From Gemmatimonadota bacterium (GTDB lineage Bacteria > Gemmatimonadota > Gemmatimonadetes > Longimicrobiales > Gaopeijiaceae), in assembly GCA_022563405.1 (NCBI GenBank), contig JADFNK010000001.1, positions 1-33,979 on the forward strand: a stretch of DNA of 33,979 nucleotides, given 5' to 3'. Position 1 is the stretch's first letter. Each line of letters opens with the position of its first letter. The notes beneath the pieces were generated by a model. It saw only the letters and a list, made by a program, of their open reading frames with translations. It made no database searches and was not told the origin of the DNA. A program made the translations under genes and the position numbers. Of the stretch, positions 1 through 7,582 are shown piece after piece.

Positions 1-106
1 CCGCGTAGCCCGGAAGCGTCGTAACGACCCGGACGGGATCGCCTTGCGCCGCCCCCTCCCCCGCCATCAATCCCAAAGCTGTAACTACGGCAACGATTTT
101 CAGCAT
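1..106 (-). CDS. Metal ABC transporter substrate-binding protein, ZnuA-like (5' end only)
   Basis: Only the first 35 codons are present; the gene runs off the left edge. The start is an ATG preceded by an excellent Shine-Dalgarno (TAGGAGGTGAC, 110-120). The peptide opens with a short hydrophobic signal sequence ending near GEGAAQG, and then reads DPVRVVTTLPGYA. A strand of the form VRVVTTLPxYA directly after the signal peptide is typical of the cluster A-I (ZnuA/MntC/TroA) zinc or manganese binding proteins. The beta-barrel gene lies 80 bp upstream in the same direction, which suggests that outer-membrane passage and periplasmic capture of a metal are co-expressed. The metal-binding residues lie outside the window, so the metal is not determined. 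Confidence 0.72.
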   Translation of the reverse strand, partial: MLKIVAVVTALGLMAGEGAAQGDPVRVVTTLPGYA

Positions 107-137
107 CGTGTCACCTCCTAGTCGGTCCTTGTCTGAA

Positions 138-160
138 CGCGCACAAGCGCCATGTGCGCG
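138..160. other. Hairpin between the porin and ZnuA-like genes
   Basis: A perfect 8-bp inverted repeat, CGCGCACA / TGTGCGCG, has a 7-nt loop. It sits between the porin stop and the ZnuA-like Shine-Dalgarno. No T-run follows, so it is not a typical intrinsic terminator. It could stabilise or punctuate the polycistronic mRNA, or it could be chance. Confidence 0.4.
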
Positions 161-186
161 ACCCGCTGTACTCCTTCAACAGCCTT

Positions 187-1545
187 CTAATACGTTTCGT
201 GTTTGTGCGGACCCATGGCGAACGTGACCCGAAGCGTGAACTGCCCGGTGGTGTTGCCCGGATTTCCCAGGACGTCGTACTCCACCCTCAACCGAACATA
301 TTCGCTCTGCCAGTAGGTCAGCGTCTGTGAAACCAACCACGCCGATTCGGCGGGGTCCTCGGGATTTTCTACCCACTCATATCGCCCCCCCGCGATCCAG
401 CTGCGAGAAAGTTTGACCTCGGCAAGGGACCAGATGCCCAACGCCGCGTCCAGTTCGGGAAGCCCGGAAACGACTCCGGGATCCGACCACATCATTCCGC
501 CTCGTACGACCACGCCGCGGTAAAGCGATCGCTCCGGTGGAGCCCAATTGAACGACATTTCAGCACCGAACAAGCGTTGGCTCCGTCGTCCGGCAACGTC
601 CTCGTAGTCGCCGAACAGAGCGCTCACACCGAGATCCAAGTCCGTCGAAGCAGAAAGCTGCAAAAACGCGTTCAAATGGCCCAGATAGCTCAGCCTGTGG
701 GACTCCCCGAACAGGGTTTCGTTACGACTCCGGGTGACCTCCACAGTGGCCTCATACGCTACGGATCCGCCGGTCGGAAGCAGCCAGTGAACCGATGCAC
801 CGTCCTGGGCCAGGGCCCCCTCCCCGATAAATGCGAGGTGCGGGAGCGACCGGCTCTGGAACTGAAGTGCGTGCGAGTGCCAGCGGTTGAGTTGCCCGAA
901 CTGCTGGAAGAAACGCCCGATTTTAAGGCCGATCCCACCCGGTAGCGCGACCCATTCGACGTGGCCCTCCTCCACCCCGATCTCCACCTCGTCGCTCTCC
1001 TCCTGCTGGTCTTCCGGGAACACCTCGATTCGCGCCCCGCCCTCCTCCACGCTGAAAAACACCTTGGCACGGGTGTAGGGGTCCAGCGCCGAGACGAACG
1101 CAAACTCGAACTCTCGAGGAACGAAGTTCTCCGAGCCGGGATCGTCGCTATGAATGGACCCAAATAGGTCCACATTCAGGCTGATCTCCGGGTTCAACGC
1201 CTGAAGCGACCGTGCTCGGCCAACGAACTCCTGGGTGCCCTGTGCGACCGTGTCCGTTGCGGCATCCCCTGCCGCCGCCTCGGCCGCCGCCCGGAGCCGG
1301 GCGATGGCGTCTGTCGTCGTCTCCTCCAGATCCTCGGCCTCCGGCGCCACCTGGCCACGAGCCACGACGCCCGCGAGGCTGTCGAGCCGAGCTCTCAGCA
1401 TTTCGAGCTCCGCCCGGAGAGAATCGATTTGCGCGGCCGGCAAGTCCTGGGCATGTGCCAGGACCGGGCCCGCACCAAGAGCGCCTACCAAGGCCAGAAA
1501 GGCTACGCATCCATATGGTTTGATTCGTACAGGACTGTTTCGCAT
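187..1545 (-). CDS. Outer-membrane beta-barrel (porin-like) protein, probably metal uptake
   Basis: The protein is 452 aa. I chose the ATG at 1545 because CAGGGAG stands 6 nt upstream and a signal peptide begins there; the longer open frame has no such peptide. The signal sequence is hydrophobic over residues 12-30, with probable cleavage AHA|QD at 32/33. A short heptad-like coiled coil follows (about 36-62), then an acidic/Ala linker. The rest (about 110-452) alternates hydrophobic and polar residues and is rich in aromatics, as expected for a beta-barrel. It ends in FAMGPHKHETY, a His-containing tail. The layout of signal peptide, coiled coil and barrel resembles phosphate-selective or OprO/P-type porins. 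The ZnuA-like gene downstream suggests that metal is the substrate, which is inference. I do not recognise a named family. Confidence 0.7.
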   Translation of the reverse strand: MRNSPVRIKPYGCVAFLALVGALGAGPVLAHAQDLPAAQIDSLRAELEMLRARLDSLAGVVARGQVAPEAEDLEETTTDAIARLRAAAEAAAGDAATDTVAQGTQEFVGRARSLQALNPEISLNVDLFGSIHSDDPGSENFVPREFEFAFVSALDPYTRAKVFFSVEEGGARIEVFPEDQQEESDEVEIGVEEGHVEWVALPGGIGLKIGRFFQQFGQLNRWHSHALQFQSRSLPHLAFIGEGALAQDGASVHWLLPTGGSVAYEATVEVTRSRNETLFGESHRLSYLGHLNAFLQLSASTDLDLGVSALFGDYEDVAGRRSQRLFGAEMSFNWAPPERSLYRGVVVRGGMMWSDPGVVSGLPELDAALGIWSLAEVKLSRSWIAGGRYEWVENPEDPAESAWLVSQTLTYWQSEYVRLRVEYDVLGNPGNTTGQFTLRVTFAMGPHKHETY

Positions 1546-1686
1546 GGTCACTCCCTGAGTACCCGAGTGGACCGGTAGCAAAACCGGACGACTCGAGCGG
1601 GAAATCCCATCGGCGCTCTCGAGCTGTTGCCCGAAATCCGCGTCGACGGTGCTCAACGATCCCTCTACAGCACGTAGAGGGCCGTC

Positions 1687-2034
1687 TCAGGTAGTGTGCG
1701 GTGGTGCGCGGGAGCGGGTGGGAATGAGACGCGCGACCTCGAGGGGCACATCGGAAACCACCGGAGGAGCTTCCCTGGCAGTCGGTTGAAATACTCGCAA
1801 CCGGAGGGAAGAATCCGTAGTCCAGTCCTGCTTCCCGAACTGGATGCAGATCGTGTGGTCGTGGCGGAGACGCGCGCACGCCTCGTCGTGCTCCGCTTCG
1901 ATCCAGACGCCCGAGCCAACGAGTTCCCGATCCAGCGATGGGATGATGGCGCCGAAAGCCAAGATCCAGACTGCCAAGGCGGTGGTAAAACGATCCCGCC
2001 CTTTCTTCCTCATCCTACCTAGCACGCTCATCAT
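1687..2034 (-). CDS. Small membrane-anchored or secreted His/Cys protein, unknown function
   Basis: From the ATG at 2034 the protein is about 115 aa; an ATG at 2013 would give 108 aa. Neither start has a good Shine-Dalgarno. A basic N-terminus is followed by a hydrophobic stretch (about residues 16-32) that could be a signal peptide or anchor. Next comes a compact set of potential metal ligands, H49, C53, H58, H60 and C63, in the context EHDEACARLRHDHTICIQ. The remainder is Pro/Arg-rich. It lies upstream of the porin and ZnuA-like genes in the same direction, which would suit a small periplasmic metal-binding or sensing role. Against it, the opposite strand is also open here and the C-terminal composition is poor. 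Treat it as a probable gene of unknown function. Confidence 0.5.
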   Translation of the reverse strand: MMSVLGRMRKKGRDRFTTALAVWILAFGAIIPSLDRELVGSGVWIEAEHDEACARLRHDHTICIQFGKQDWTTDSSLRLRVFQPTAREAPPVVSDVPLEVARLIPTRSRAPPHTT

Positions 2035-2224
2035 ACATAACACCCTAGGAGGAGACCAAGAGGGTGTCAACGGCGCCGTTCAGCCTTCTAGTCAGGACCG
2101 CTCCCCTTGGGTATGCTTGTGTCCCGGCAGATGTGCCGATTCGGGTGCGATCCCGAGAGGGAACGCCCGGTCCATACGAGACCTGAACGCTCTTCCGTAA
2201 TGTCTGCAAGCCAACACGCTGAAG

Positions 2225-3175
2225 ATGTCTGATACGTCGTTTCCCCCTGATGAATGGGCGCTGATTCTCGGAGGCTCGAGTGGGTTCGGACTCGCGAGCG
2301 CTCACAAGCTTTCCCGTCACGGACTCAACGTTTGTGTGGTCCATCGGGACCGACGAGGGGCGATGAGCCGCATCGAGCCCGAATTCGAGAAGATCCGGGA
2401 TCGCGGTGTGTCTCTCGTGACGTTCAACAAGGACGCCTTGAACGCGGACGTGCGTTCGGAGATTCTGGATGGGCTCGCGGAAGCGCTGGGCACGGATGGG
2501 AAAGTCCGGGTGGTTCTTCATTCCATCGCTTTCGGCAACCTCAAGTTGATCGGGCCGGAAGCGCCCGTGAACGATACCGCCCGGCAGCGTCTCGCCGAGG
2601 AGCTGGGCATCGATGAGGCTGTGTTACGCGAGGCCGCGGACCAACTCTTCGCCGAGGGCTGTGACGGGGTTCAGGGACTTACCACCCCCCCCGAGTACTC
2701 CCCCGACGCGTTTCTGGAAGAAGAGGACATGGCCAGGACCATCCACTCGATGGGGACCAGCCTTCTCGGTTGGACCCAAGCGCTCCGGGAGCGAGGCATG
2801 TTCGCGCCGGACGCGAGGGTATTGGGCCTGACCAGCGAGGGTAATGCCGTTGCGTGGAAGGGGTACGCGGCCGTTGCGGCGGCGAAGGTGGCGCTGGAGT
2901 CGGTGTCGCGCTCGATCGCCGTGGAGATGGCCCCGTTCGGGATTCGTTCGAACATCGTGCAGGCGGGGGTCACGGACACGCCGGCCCTGCGCATGATCCC
3001 GGGGAGCGGGCACCTCAAGGCTCAGGCGCGCACGCGTAATCCCTTCGGCCGGCTGACCACGCCTGAGGATGTGGCCGACGCCATCTATCTGCTCTCGCTA
3101 CCGGAAGCCGCTTGGATCAACGGCAACGTCCTCAGGGTCGACGGGGGCGAGCGCATCTCGGGTGCTTCGCGATGA
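2225..3175 (+). CDS. SDR-family enoyl-ACP reductase, FabI/FabL-like
   Basis: The protein is 316 aa and opens the eight-gene lipid operon. The cofactor-binding loop is GGSSGFG (residues 16-22), the classical SDR form that FabL enzymes also use. The catalytic pair is Y214 and K221, spaced Y-x6-K as in FabI and FabL rather than the Y-x3-K of FabG. The segment LHSIAFG (98-104) matches the HSIxF signature of FabI. The C-terminus IYLLSLPEAAWINGNVLRVDGG is the usual SDR end. It probably reduces trans-2-enoyl-ACP with NAD(P)H. It is somewhat longer than typical FabI, with an extra acidic segment at about 115-175. The upstream Shine-Dalgarno is weak. A FabG-type ketoreductase cannot be excluded, since the operon otherwise has none. 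Confidence 0.78.
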   Translation: MSDTSFPPDEWALILGGSSGFGLASAHKLSRHGLNVCVVHRDRRGAMSRIEPEFEKIRDRGVSLVTFNKDALNADVRSEILDGLAEALGTDGKVRVVLHSIAFGNLKLIGPEAPVNDTARQRLAEELGIDEAVLREAADQLFAEGCDGVQGLTTPPEYSPDAFLEEEDMARTIHSMGTSLLGWTQALRERGMFAPDARVLGLTSEGNAVAWKGYAAVAAAKVALESVSRSIAVEMAPFGIRSNIVQAGVTDTPALRMIPGSGHLKAQARTRNPFGRLTTPEDVADAIYLLSLPEAAWINGNVLRVDGGERISGASR

Positions 3176-4167
3176 CCCTGTACCTGCACGGCCTAGGCCA
3201 CTTCCATCCCGAAAACGAGATCACGAATCGCTTTCTCCAGGATCTCGACATCGGCACGGACGAAAAATGGATCATGGACCGTGTCGGTATCCGGAGTCGC
3301 CGAACCGTGCTTTCTCTCGACTACATCCGCGACACCCGAAATCGGGATCCGAGCCAGGCCATGGAGGCGGCACTGTACACGCACGCGGATACGGGCGTGC
3401 TCGCCACCGAGATGGCTCTGGAGCGCGCGGGCATCACCAGGGACGCGATCGGGATGATGATCGCCGGATCCAGCCGTCCGGGGCTCTCGTCACCCGCGGA
3501 CGCATGTTACATGGCCGCTGCACTCGGGATGGAAGTGCCCGCCTTCGACGTCAATTCGGCTTGTACGAGCATGTGGATCGCCCTGTACATGCTCTCGAAC
3601 ATGCGCCCGGAGAGCCTACCGGACTACGTGCTCGTCGTGGCACCGGAGAGCCTTACGACCACCGTGGATTACAACGACCGCTCCGCTTCGGTGCTGTGGG
3701 GCGACTGCACGGCGGCGGCGATCGTCTCCACTCGCATACCGTCCCGTATTCAGATACTCGATAACACCCTCCAGTCCAGCCCTGCGGGATACGAAAAGGT
3801 GGTGGTGCCCCTCTTCGGCCACTTCGGACAGGAGGGCCGCACCGTTCAGATGTTCGCGATCAAGAAGACCATACGGTGCCTCCGGAAAATCCAGGAGAGC
3901 TACCCCCCACCTGGGCGCACCCTCAACTTCGTGGGACATCAGGCCAACCTCCGCATGCTGGAGGCGGTCTGTAAGCAGTGTGGAATCGAAGAGGATCAGC
4001 ACCACAGCAACGTCATCGATTACGGGAACGCGGGCGCGGCCGGGGCTCCCTCCGTCATCTCGATGGACTGGGATCGGTGGACGGACCAAGACGATGTAGC
4101 AGTGATCGGCGTCGGCTCGGGACTGACGTGGGCGAGTTATGTTCTACGCTTTGGCGAACAGACGTGA
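3172..4167 (+). CDS. 3-oxoacyl-ACP synthase III family (KAS III, FabH-like)
   Basis: The protein is 331 aa. The start ATG overlaps the stop of the reductase gene (ATGA, 3172-3175), indicating translational coupling. The KAS III triad is intact: C131 in NSACTS, H256 in VGHQAN and N286 in YGNAGAAG. The C-terminal GVGSGLTWAS matches the usual GxGxGxxWG end. FabH enzymes condense an acyl-CoA primer with malonyl-ACP to start chain synthesis. An insertion around residues 45-70 and the PYR-rich central part differ from housekeeping FabH, so primer specificity may be unusual. In this operon it is the natural initiating enzyme; FabF below would elongate. Confidence 0.85.
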   Translation: MTLYLHGLGHFHPENEITNRFLQDLDIGTDEKWIMDRVGIRSRRTVLSLDYIRDTRNRDPSQAMEAALYTHADTGVLATEMALERAGITRDAIGMMIAGSSRPGLSSPADACYMAAALGMEVPAFDVNSACTSMWIALYMLSNMRPESLPDYVLVVAPESLTTTVDYNDRSASVLWGDCTAAAIVSTRIPSRIQILDNTLQSSPAGYEKVVVPLFGHFGQEGRTVQMFAIKKTIRCLRKIQESYPPPGRTLNFVGHQANLRMLEAVCKQCGIEEDQHHSNVIDYGNAGAAGAPSVISMDWDRWTDQDDVAVIGVGSGLTWASYVLRFGEQT

Positions 4168-4180
4168 GGGGAGATCAGAC

Positions 4181-4771
4181 GTGACGTACGAGGAGTTTCA
4201 GGCGCGTTCGCACTTCTCCCAAGAGGAGGTTCTGGCGATCGCCTACGGGCGTCTCATCGATGATGCTCCACCCGAGTGCAAGGCCCGGCTGCCTTTGCCT
4301 CCCATGTTGATGGTCGATCGTATCGAGCACGTCTCACGCAAGGGGAACCGGGGACGGATGGTCGCGGAGCGCGACGTGCGGCTCGACGACTGGTTCTTCC
4401 AGTGCCACTTCTTGGGGGATCCGGTTCAGCCGGGGTGCCTCGGCGTGGATGGCGTGTGGCAGTTGCTCGGACTGTACTGCTCCTGGAGGGGTGCTTTGGG
4501 TAGTGGACGTGCATTGGGTTGCGCAGAAATCGAGTTCTCCGGCCAGATCAGGCCGCACGATGGGGTCGTGCGATACGAGATCGACATCGTTCGATATCAG
4601 GATCTGCCACAATCCGGCTCGGCGATTACCATCGGAGACGCCACGGTCCTCGTGGACGGTGAGGCGATCTACCAGATCAAGCGAGCCAAGGTCGGCGTGT
4701 TTCGGGACATCGACTATGTGGACTACCCGTGGCCCAGCGACCGTTCGCGGGGTGGAAGGATGGGCGAGTGA
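4181..4771 (+). CDS. fabA: 3-hydroxyacyl-ACP dehydratase, FabA-type
   Basis: The protein is 196 aa from a GTG at 4181, chosen because GAGGGGAG lies 7 nt upstream and the FabA N-terminus (YEEFQARSHFSQEE) begins there. An upstream in-frame ATG at 4139 would lie inside fabH. The hotdog-fold active site is clear: H76 in CHFLGDPVQPGC and D90 in LGVDGVWQLLG, matching H70 and D84 of E. coli FabA. FabA enzymes dehydrate 3-hydroxyacyl-ACP, and many also isomerise trans-2 to cis-3 decenoyl-ACP, which opens the unsaturated branch. Its presence together with FabZ in one operon suggests that two dehydration steps or chain lengths are handled. No FabB is evident, so isomerase activity is not assured. Confidence 0.88.
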   Translation: MTYEEFQARSHFSQEEVLAIAYGRLIDDAPPECKARLPLPPMLMVDRIEHVSRKGNRGRMVAERDVRLDDWFFQCHFLGDPVQPGCLGVDGVWQLLGLYCSWRGALGSGRALGCAEIEFSGQIRPHDGVVRYEIDIVRYQDLPQSGSAITIGDATVLVDGEAIYQIKRAKVGVFRDIDYVDYPWPSDRSRGGRMGE

Positions 4772-5244
4772 TGGCGGTCGACGTCGACGCCGCTCGGCTG
4801 AGCCCGGATGAGGTGCTGGAACTCCTTCCCCAACAGGAGCCGTTCCGATTTGTGGACGAGATTCTCGAGGTGGACCAGGACCATATCGTGGCGCGATACC
4901 GCTTCCGTGAGGACGCCGACTTCTACAGAGGGCACTTCCCCGGTGACCCCATCACCCCTGGAGTGATTCTGCTCGAGTCTCTGGCTCAAGTTGGAGTGGT
5001 GGCCCTGGGTATCTACATTTACGCCCTCGAATATGGGCGGGAAGGGGTGAAAAGGAGGATCGCCCTCTTCACCGATGCGAGCATCGACTTTTCCGGCATC
5101 GTGAGGCCAGGTGAGAGGGTGACCGTATCGGCTCAGAAGACATTTTTTCGGCGCGGTAAGCTCCGGTCCGAGGCATCCATGGCTCTCGACGACGGGACGG
5201 TGGTATGCACCGGGTCGATTTCGGGCTTCGGGGTGGAACGATGA
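4771..5244 (+). CDS. fabZ: 3-hydroxyacyl-ACP dehydratase, FabZ-type
   Basis: The protein is 157 aa. The ATG shares a base with the fabA stop (TGATG), which sets the start; a longer in-frame ATG at 4729 lies inside fabA. The FabZ hotdog signature is present: H55 in FYRGHFPGDPITPG and E69 in LLESLAQ, the catalytic His/Glu pair. Length fits the family (about 140-160 aa). It dehydrates 3-hydroxyacyl-ACPs to trans-2-enoyl-ACPs. It is translationally coupled to fabA before it and to the ketosynthase after it (ATGA). The HFPGDP spacing is closer to FabA-like and PKS-associated dehydratases than to the usual HFPxxP of housekeeping FabZ. Confidence 0.85.
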   Translation: MAVDVDAARLSPDEVLELLPQQEPFRFVDEILEVDQDHIVARYRFREDADFYRGHFPGDPITPGVILLESLAQVGVVALGIYIYALEYGREGVKRRIALFTDASIDFSGIVRPGERVTVSAQKTFFRRGKLRSEASMALDDGTVVCTGSISGFGVER

Positions 5245-6563
5245 GTGATGATGTGATGAGAGATGGGTCAGCCGGCGGGGAGAAGGCAGCGCGCAGGGTT
5301 GTCGTCACGGGTCTGGGTGTGGTGGCGCCCAACGGATGCGGCCTGGAGAGGTACACAGAGGCGCTACGGGGGGGCGTATCCGGGATTCGACACATCCCGT
5401 TGCTCGAAGAGCTGAAGTTCGGTTGCACCGTGGGGGGGATCCCCGAGGGGGTCGACGAGATCTCCGAAGCGTACTTCCCGCCCGACGAGTTGCTCGCGAT
5501 GAATACGAGCCATCGCTTCGGTTGTATCGCCGCGATCGACGCCTGGACGGACGCGGGATTGGAGAGGCCCGACCCGGACGACGACCGGGTGCACTGGGAG
5601 GCTGGCGCCATAATCGGGACGGGAATCGGCGGGCTGGATACGGCCGGCGAAAGGCTCATTCCCATGGTGGACGCCGGGCGCACAAGGCGTCTGGGAAGCA
5701 CGATGGTCGAGCAGGTGATGGGCAGCGGGGTCTCCGCTCGGGTGGCCGGCCTGCTTTCTCTCGGCAATCAAGTGACGGCCAACTCCAGCGCCTGCAGCAC
5801 GGGAACCGAAGCCATCATCGAGGGCTGCCAGCGCATCCGTGCGGGGTTGGCCGAGCGGATGGTTTGTGGTGGCACCGAAGGCTCCAGCCACTACACGTGG
5901 GCCGGTTTCGATGCGATGCGCGTGCTGTGCCGTGCCCATAACGACGAGCCGGAGAAGGCGTCACGGCCCATGAGTGCTTCTGCGGGTGGGTTTGTCCCGG
6001 GCAGCGGAGCGGGAATGATGCTCGTCGAGAGCCTGGAGAGCGCGCAGGAACGTGGCGCTCGCATCTACGCGGAGATACTCGGTGGCGCCATCAATTGCGG
6101 TGGGCACCGTTCCGGGGGCAGTATGACGGCGCCTAATGCGGACGGGGTACAGCGATGTATCCGCGCCGCGGTGGCCGACGCAGCGATCGATCCGGACGAG
6201 ATCGACGCGATCAGCGGCCACCTGACCGCAACCGGAGCGGATCCCAAGGAAATAGGTTCCTGGGCCAAGGGCCTCGAGCGTTCCCCGGAGACCTTCCCGG
6301 TGATTACCTCCACGAAGTCGATGATCGGGCACGCCTTGGGCGCTGCCGGCGCGCTCGAGTCCGTGGCTTGCGTTTTGATGCTCCGTGATCGATTTGTACA
6401 TCCTTCGATCAACTGTGAGGATGTACATCCCGAGATCGAGTTATATGGCGGCTCGATCCCTCATGTGGTGCGGGAGATGCCTGAGTTGAATACCATGATC
6501 AAAGCCGGGTTCGGCTTTGGCGATGTGAACGCCTGTGTGATCTTCCGCAGGTGGGCCGACTAA
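5241..6563 (+). CDS. Beta-ketoacyl-ACP synthase, FabF/FabB family
   Basis: The protein is 440 aa. The ATG overlaps the fabZ stop (ATGA, 5241-5244). The thiolase fold and KAS I/II triad are visible: nucleophile C185 in NSSACSTGTEA, H327 in SGHLTATGADPKE, and H364 in TKSMIGHALGAAGALE with K359. The C-terminal GFGFGDVNACVIF is typical. It elongates acyl-ACP with malonyl-ACP. The usual HGTST loop around the first catalytic His reads GHLTAT here, a variant I associate with ketosynthases of secondary or lineage-specific lipid clusters; all catalytic residues are retained. A Ser/Gly-rich N-terminal extension of about 20 residues precedes the fold. The acyl carrier protein gene follows after 13 bp. 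Confidence 0.88.
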   Translation: MSDDVMRDGSAGGEKAARRVVVTGLGVVAPNGCGLERYTEALRGGVSGIRHIPLLEELKFGCTVGGIPEGVDEISEAYFPPDELLAMNTSHRFGCIAAIDAWTDAGLERPDPDDDRVHWEAGAIIGTGIGGLDTAGERLIPMVDAGRTRRLGSTMVEQVMGSGVSARVAGLLSLGNQVTANSSACSTGTEAIIEGCQRIRAGLAERMVCGGTEGSSHYTWAGFDAMRVLCRAHNDEPEKASRPMSASAGGFVPGSGAGMMLVESLESAQERGARIYAEILGGAINCGGHRSGGSMTAPNADGVQRCIRAAVADAAIDPDEIDAISGHLTATGADPKEIGSWAKGLERSPETFPVITSTKSMIGHALGAAGALESVACVLMLRDRFVHPSINCEDVHPEIELYGGSIPHVVREMPELNTMIKAGFGFGDVNACVIFRRWAD

Positions 6564-6576
6564 AAAGGGAGTACCC

Positions 6577-6825
6577 ATGACGAGAGACGAGATCTTCGCG
6601 AAGGTGGTCGAGATCGTGAAGCCCTTCGTGAAGAATGAAGACGCCCTCGCGGCCGTCAACGACGAGACCAACATCCTCGAGGATCTGAAGGTGAACTCGG
6701 CGCGGTTAGTGGACATCATCCTGAATTTCGAGGATGAGTTCGACATCGAGGTCGAGGACGAAGACGCGGATGCCGTCAATACCGTGGGCGACGCTGTGGC
6801 GCTCATCGAGGAGAAGCTTTCCTGA
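6577..6825 (+). CDS. Acyl carrier protein with non-canonical attachment motif
   Basis: The protein is 82 aa, acidic and all-helical in character, with AAGGGAG 6 nt before the ATG. The phosphopantetheine attachment site is S41, in DLKVNSARLVDIILNFEDEFDIEV. The downstream LVDIILNFEDEFDIEV is classic ACP helix II, but the canonical D-S-L is N-S-A. Length and the DEFDIEVxDEDADAVNTVGD ending fit a type II ACP. It should carry the growing acyl chain for the enzymes of this operon and be activated by the phosphopantetheinyl transferase encoded two genes downstream. The altered motif suggests that it is a dedicated carrier rather than the housekeeping AcpP. Confidence 0.88.
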   Translation: MTRDEIFAKVVEIVKPFVKNEDALAAVNDETNILEDLKVNSARLVDIILNFEDEFDIEVEDEDADAVNTVGDAVALIEEKLS

Positions 6826-6835
6826 GGCTTCCTTC

Positions 6836-7582
6836 TTGAGCCAGCTCCCGTTCAGGTTCCGGGCTGCCCATGCGATCCAGCGCGAAGTGACTCGTCTGGC
6901 CGCCATCTTCTGGGTTGTTCCGATTGCGTTCATCATGCGCGTTTTGATGCGGTATCATATCAAGGACGTGGCACAGGTTCGGACGCGATACCGGGCTCTG
7001 GTAAAGGAGAGGAAGCACCCCCTCCTGATCTGCCCCAACCACCTCACGATGATGGATTCTGCGGTCATCGCGTGGGCGCTGGGCGGCAGTTGGTGGTACG
7101 TCTTCCACTACTCTCGGATGCCTTGGAACCTGCCCGAGTACAATAATTTCGCTTCCCAGTGGCCCACACGGATTGGCGCGTGGATCACCAAGTGTATTCC
7201 CGTTATTCGTGGGGGACGCCGAGAGGACGTCTCGAGGGTGATCAAGCGCGTACAACACCTTCTCGCGAGAGGTGAGACGGCGTTGATATTTCCCGAGGCC
7301 GGGCGGAGTCGGAGTGGCAGAGTGGAGGCCGACTCGGTAGCACACGCGGTGGGTCGCATCCTCACTTCGGTACCGGGTTGCCAGCCTCTCTGCGTGTACC
7401 TACGTGGCGACCGCCAGCGGACCTGGTCGACCATACCGGCCCGCGGGGACTCCTTCTATATCGAATTCGAGGTCGTCGAACCGCAGTCGGACCATTCGGG
7501 GATGCGGCGTTCCAGGGACTTCTCCCGGCAGATCGTCGATCGGCTCGTCGGCATGGAGGAGGAATACTTTGCTAGTCGGTAA
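6836..7582 (+). CDS. Lysophospholipid/1-acyl-glycerophosphate acyltransferase family (PlsC-like)
   Basis: The protein is 248 aa from a TTG at 6836, the best available start; GAGG stands about 9 nt upstream and no in-frame ATG precedes the domain. The acyltransferase motif I is NHLTMMD (H69, D74; H-x4-D). Motif III is FPEAGRS (152-158), a variant of FPEGTRS. An N-terminal hydrophobic segment (about residues 20-38) suggests membrane association. PlsC-like enzymes transfer an acyl chain from ACP or CoA to a lipid acceptor. In this operon it is the likely off-loading enzyme, moving the finished chain from the dedicated ACP to an acceptor that the sequence does not reveal. Its 3' end overlaps the next gene by 14 bp. 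Confidence 0.78.
   Translation: MSQLPFRFRAAHAIQREVTRLAAIFWVVPIAFIMRVLMRYHIKDVAQVRTRYRALVKERKHPLLICPNHLTMMDSAVIAWALGGSWWYVFHYSRMPWNLPEYNNFASQWPTRIGAWITKCIPVIRGGRREDVSRVIKRVQHLLARGETALIFPEAGRSRSGRVEADSVAHAVGRILTSVPGCQPLCVYLRGDRQRTWSTIPARGDSFYIEFEVVEPQSDHSGMRRSRDFSRQIVDRLVGMEEEYFASR

Noticed and set aside
6734..6835. Longer N-terminus for the acyltransferase starting inside the ACP gene
   Set aside because: The extra 34 residues are Ser/Arg-rich out-of-frame translation of acpP; the TTG at 6836 with GAGG upstream is a better start.
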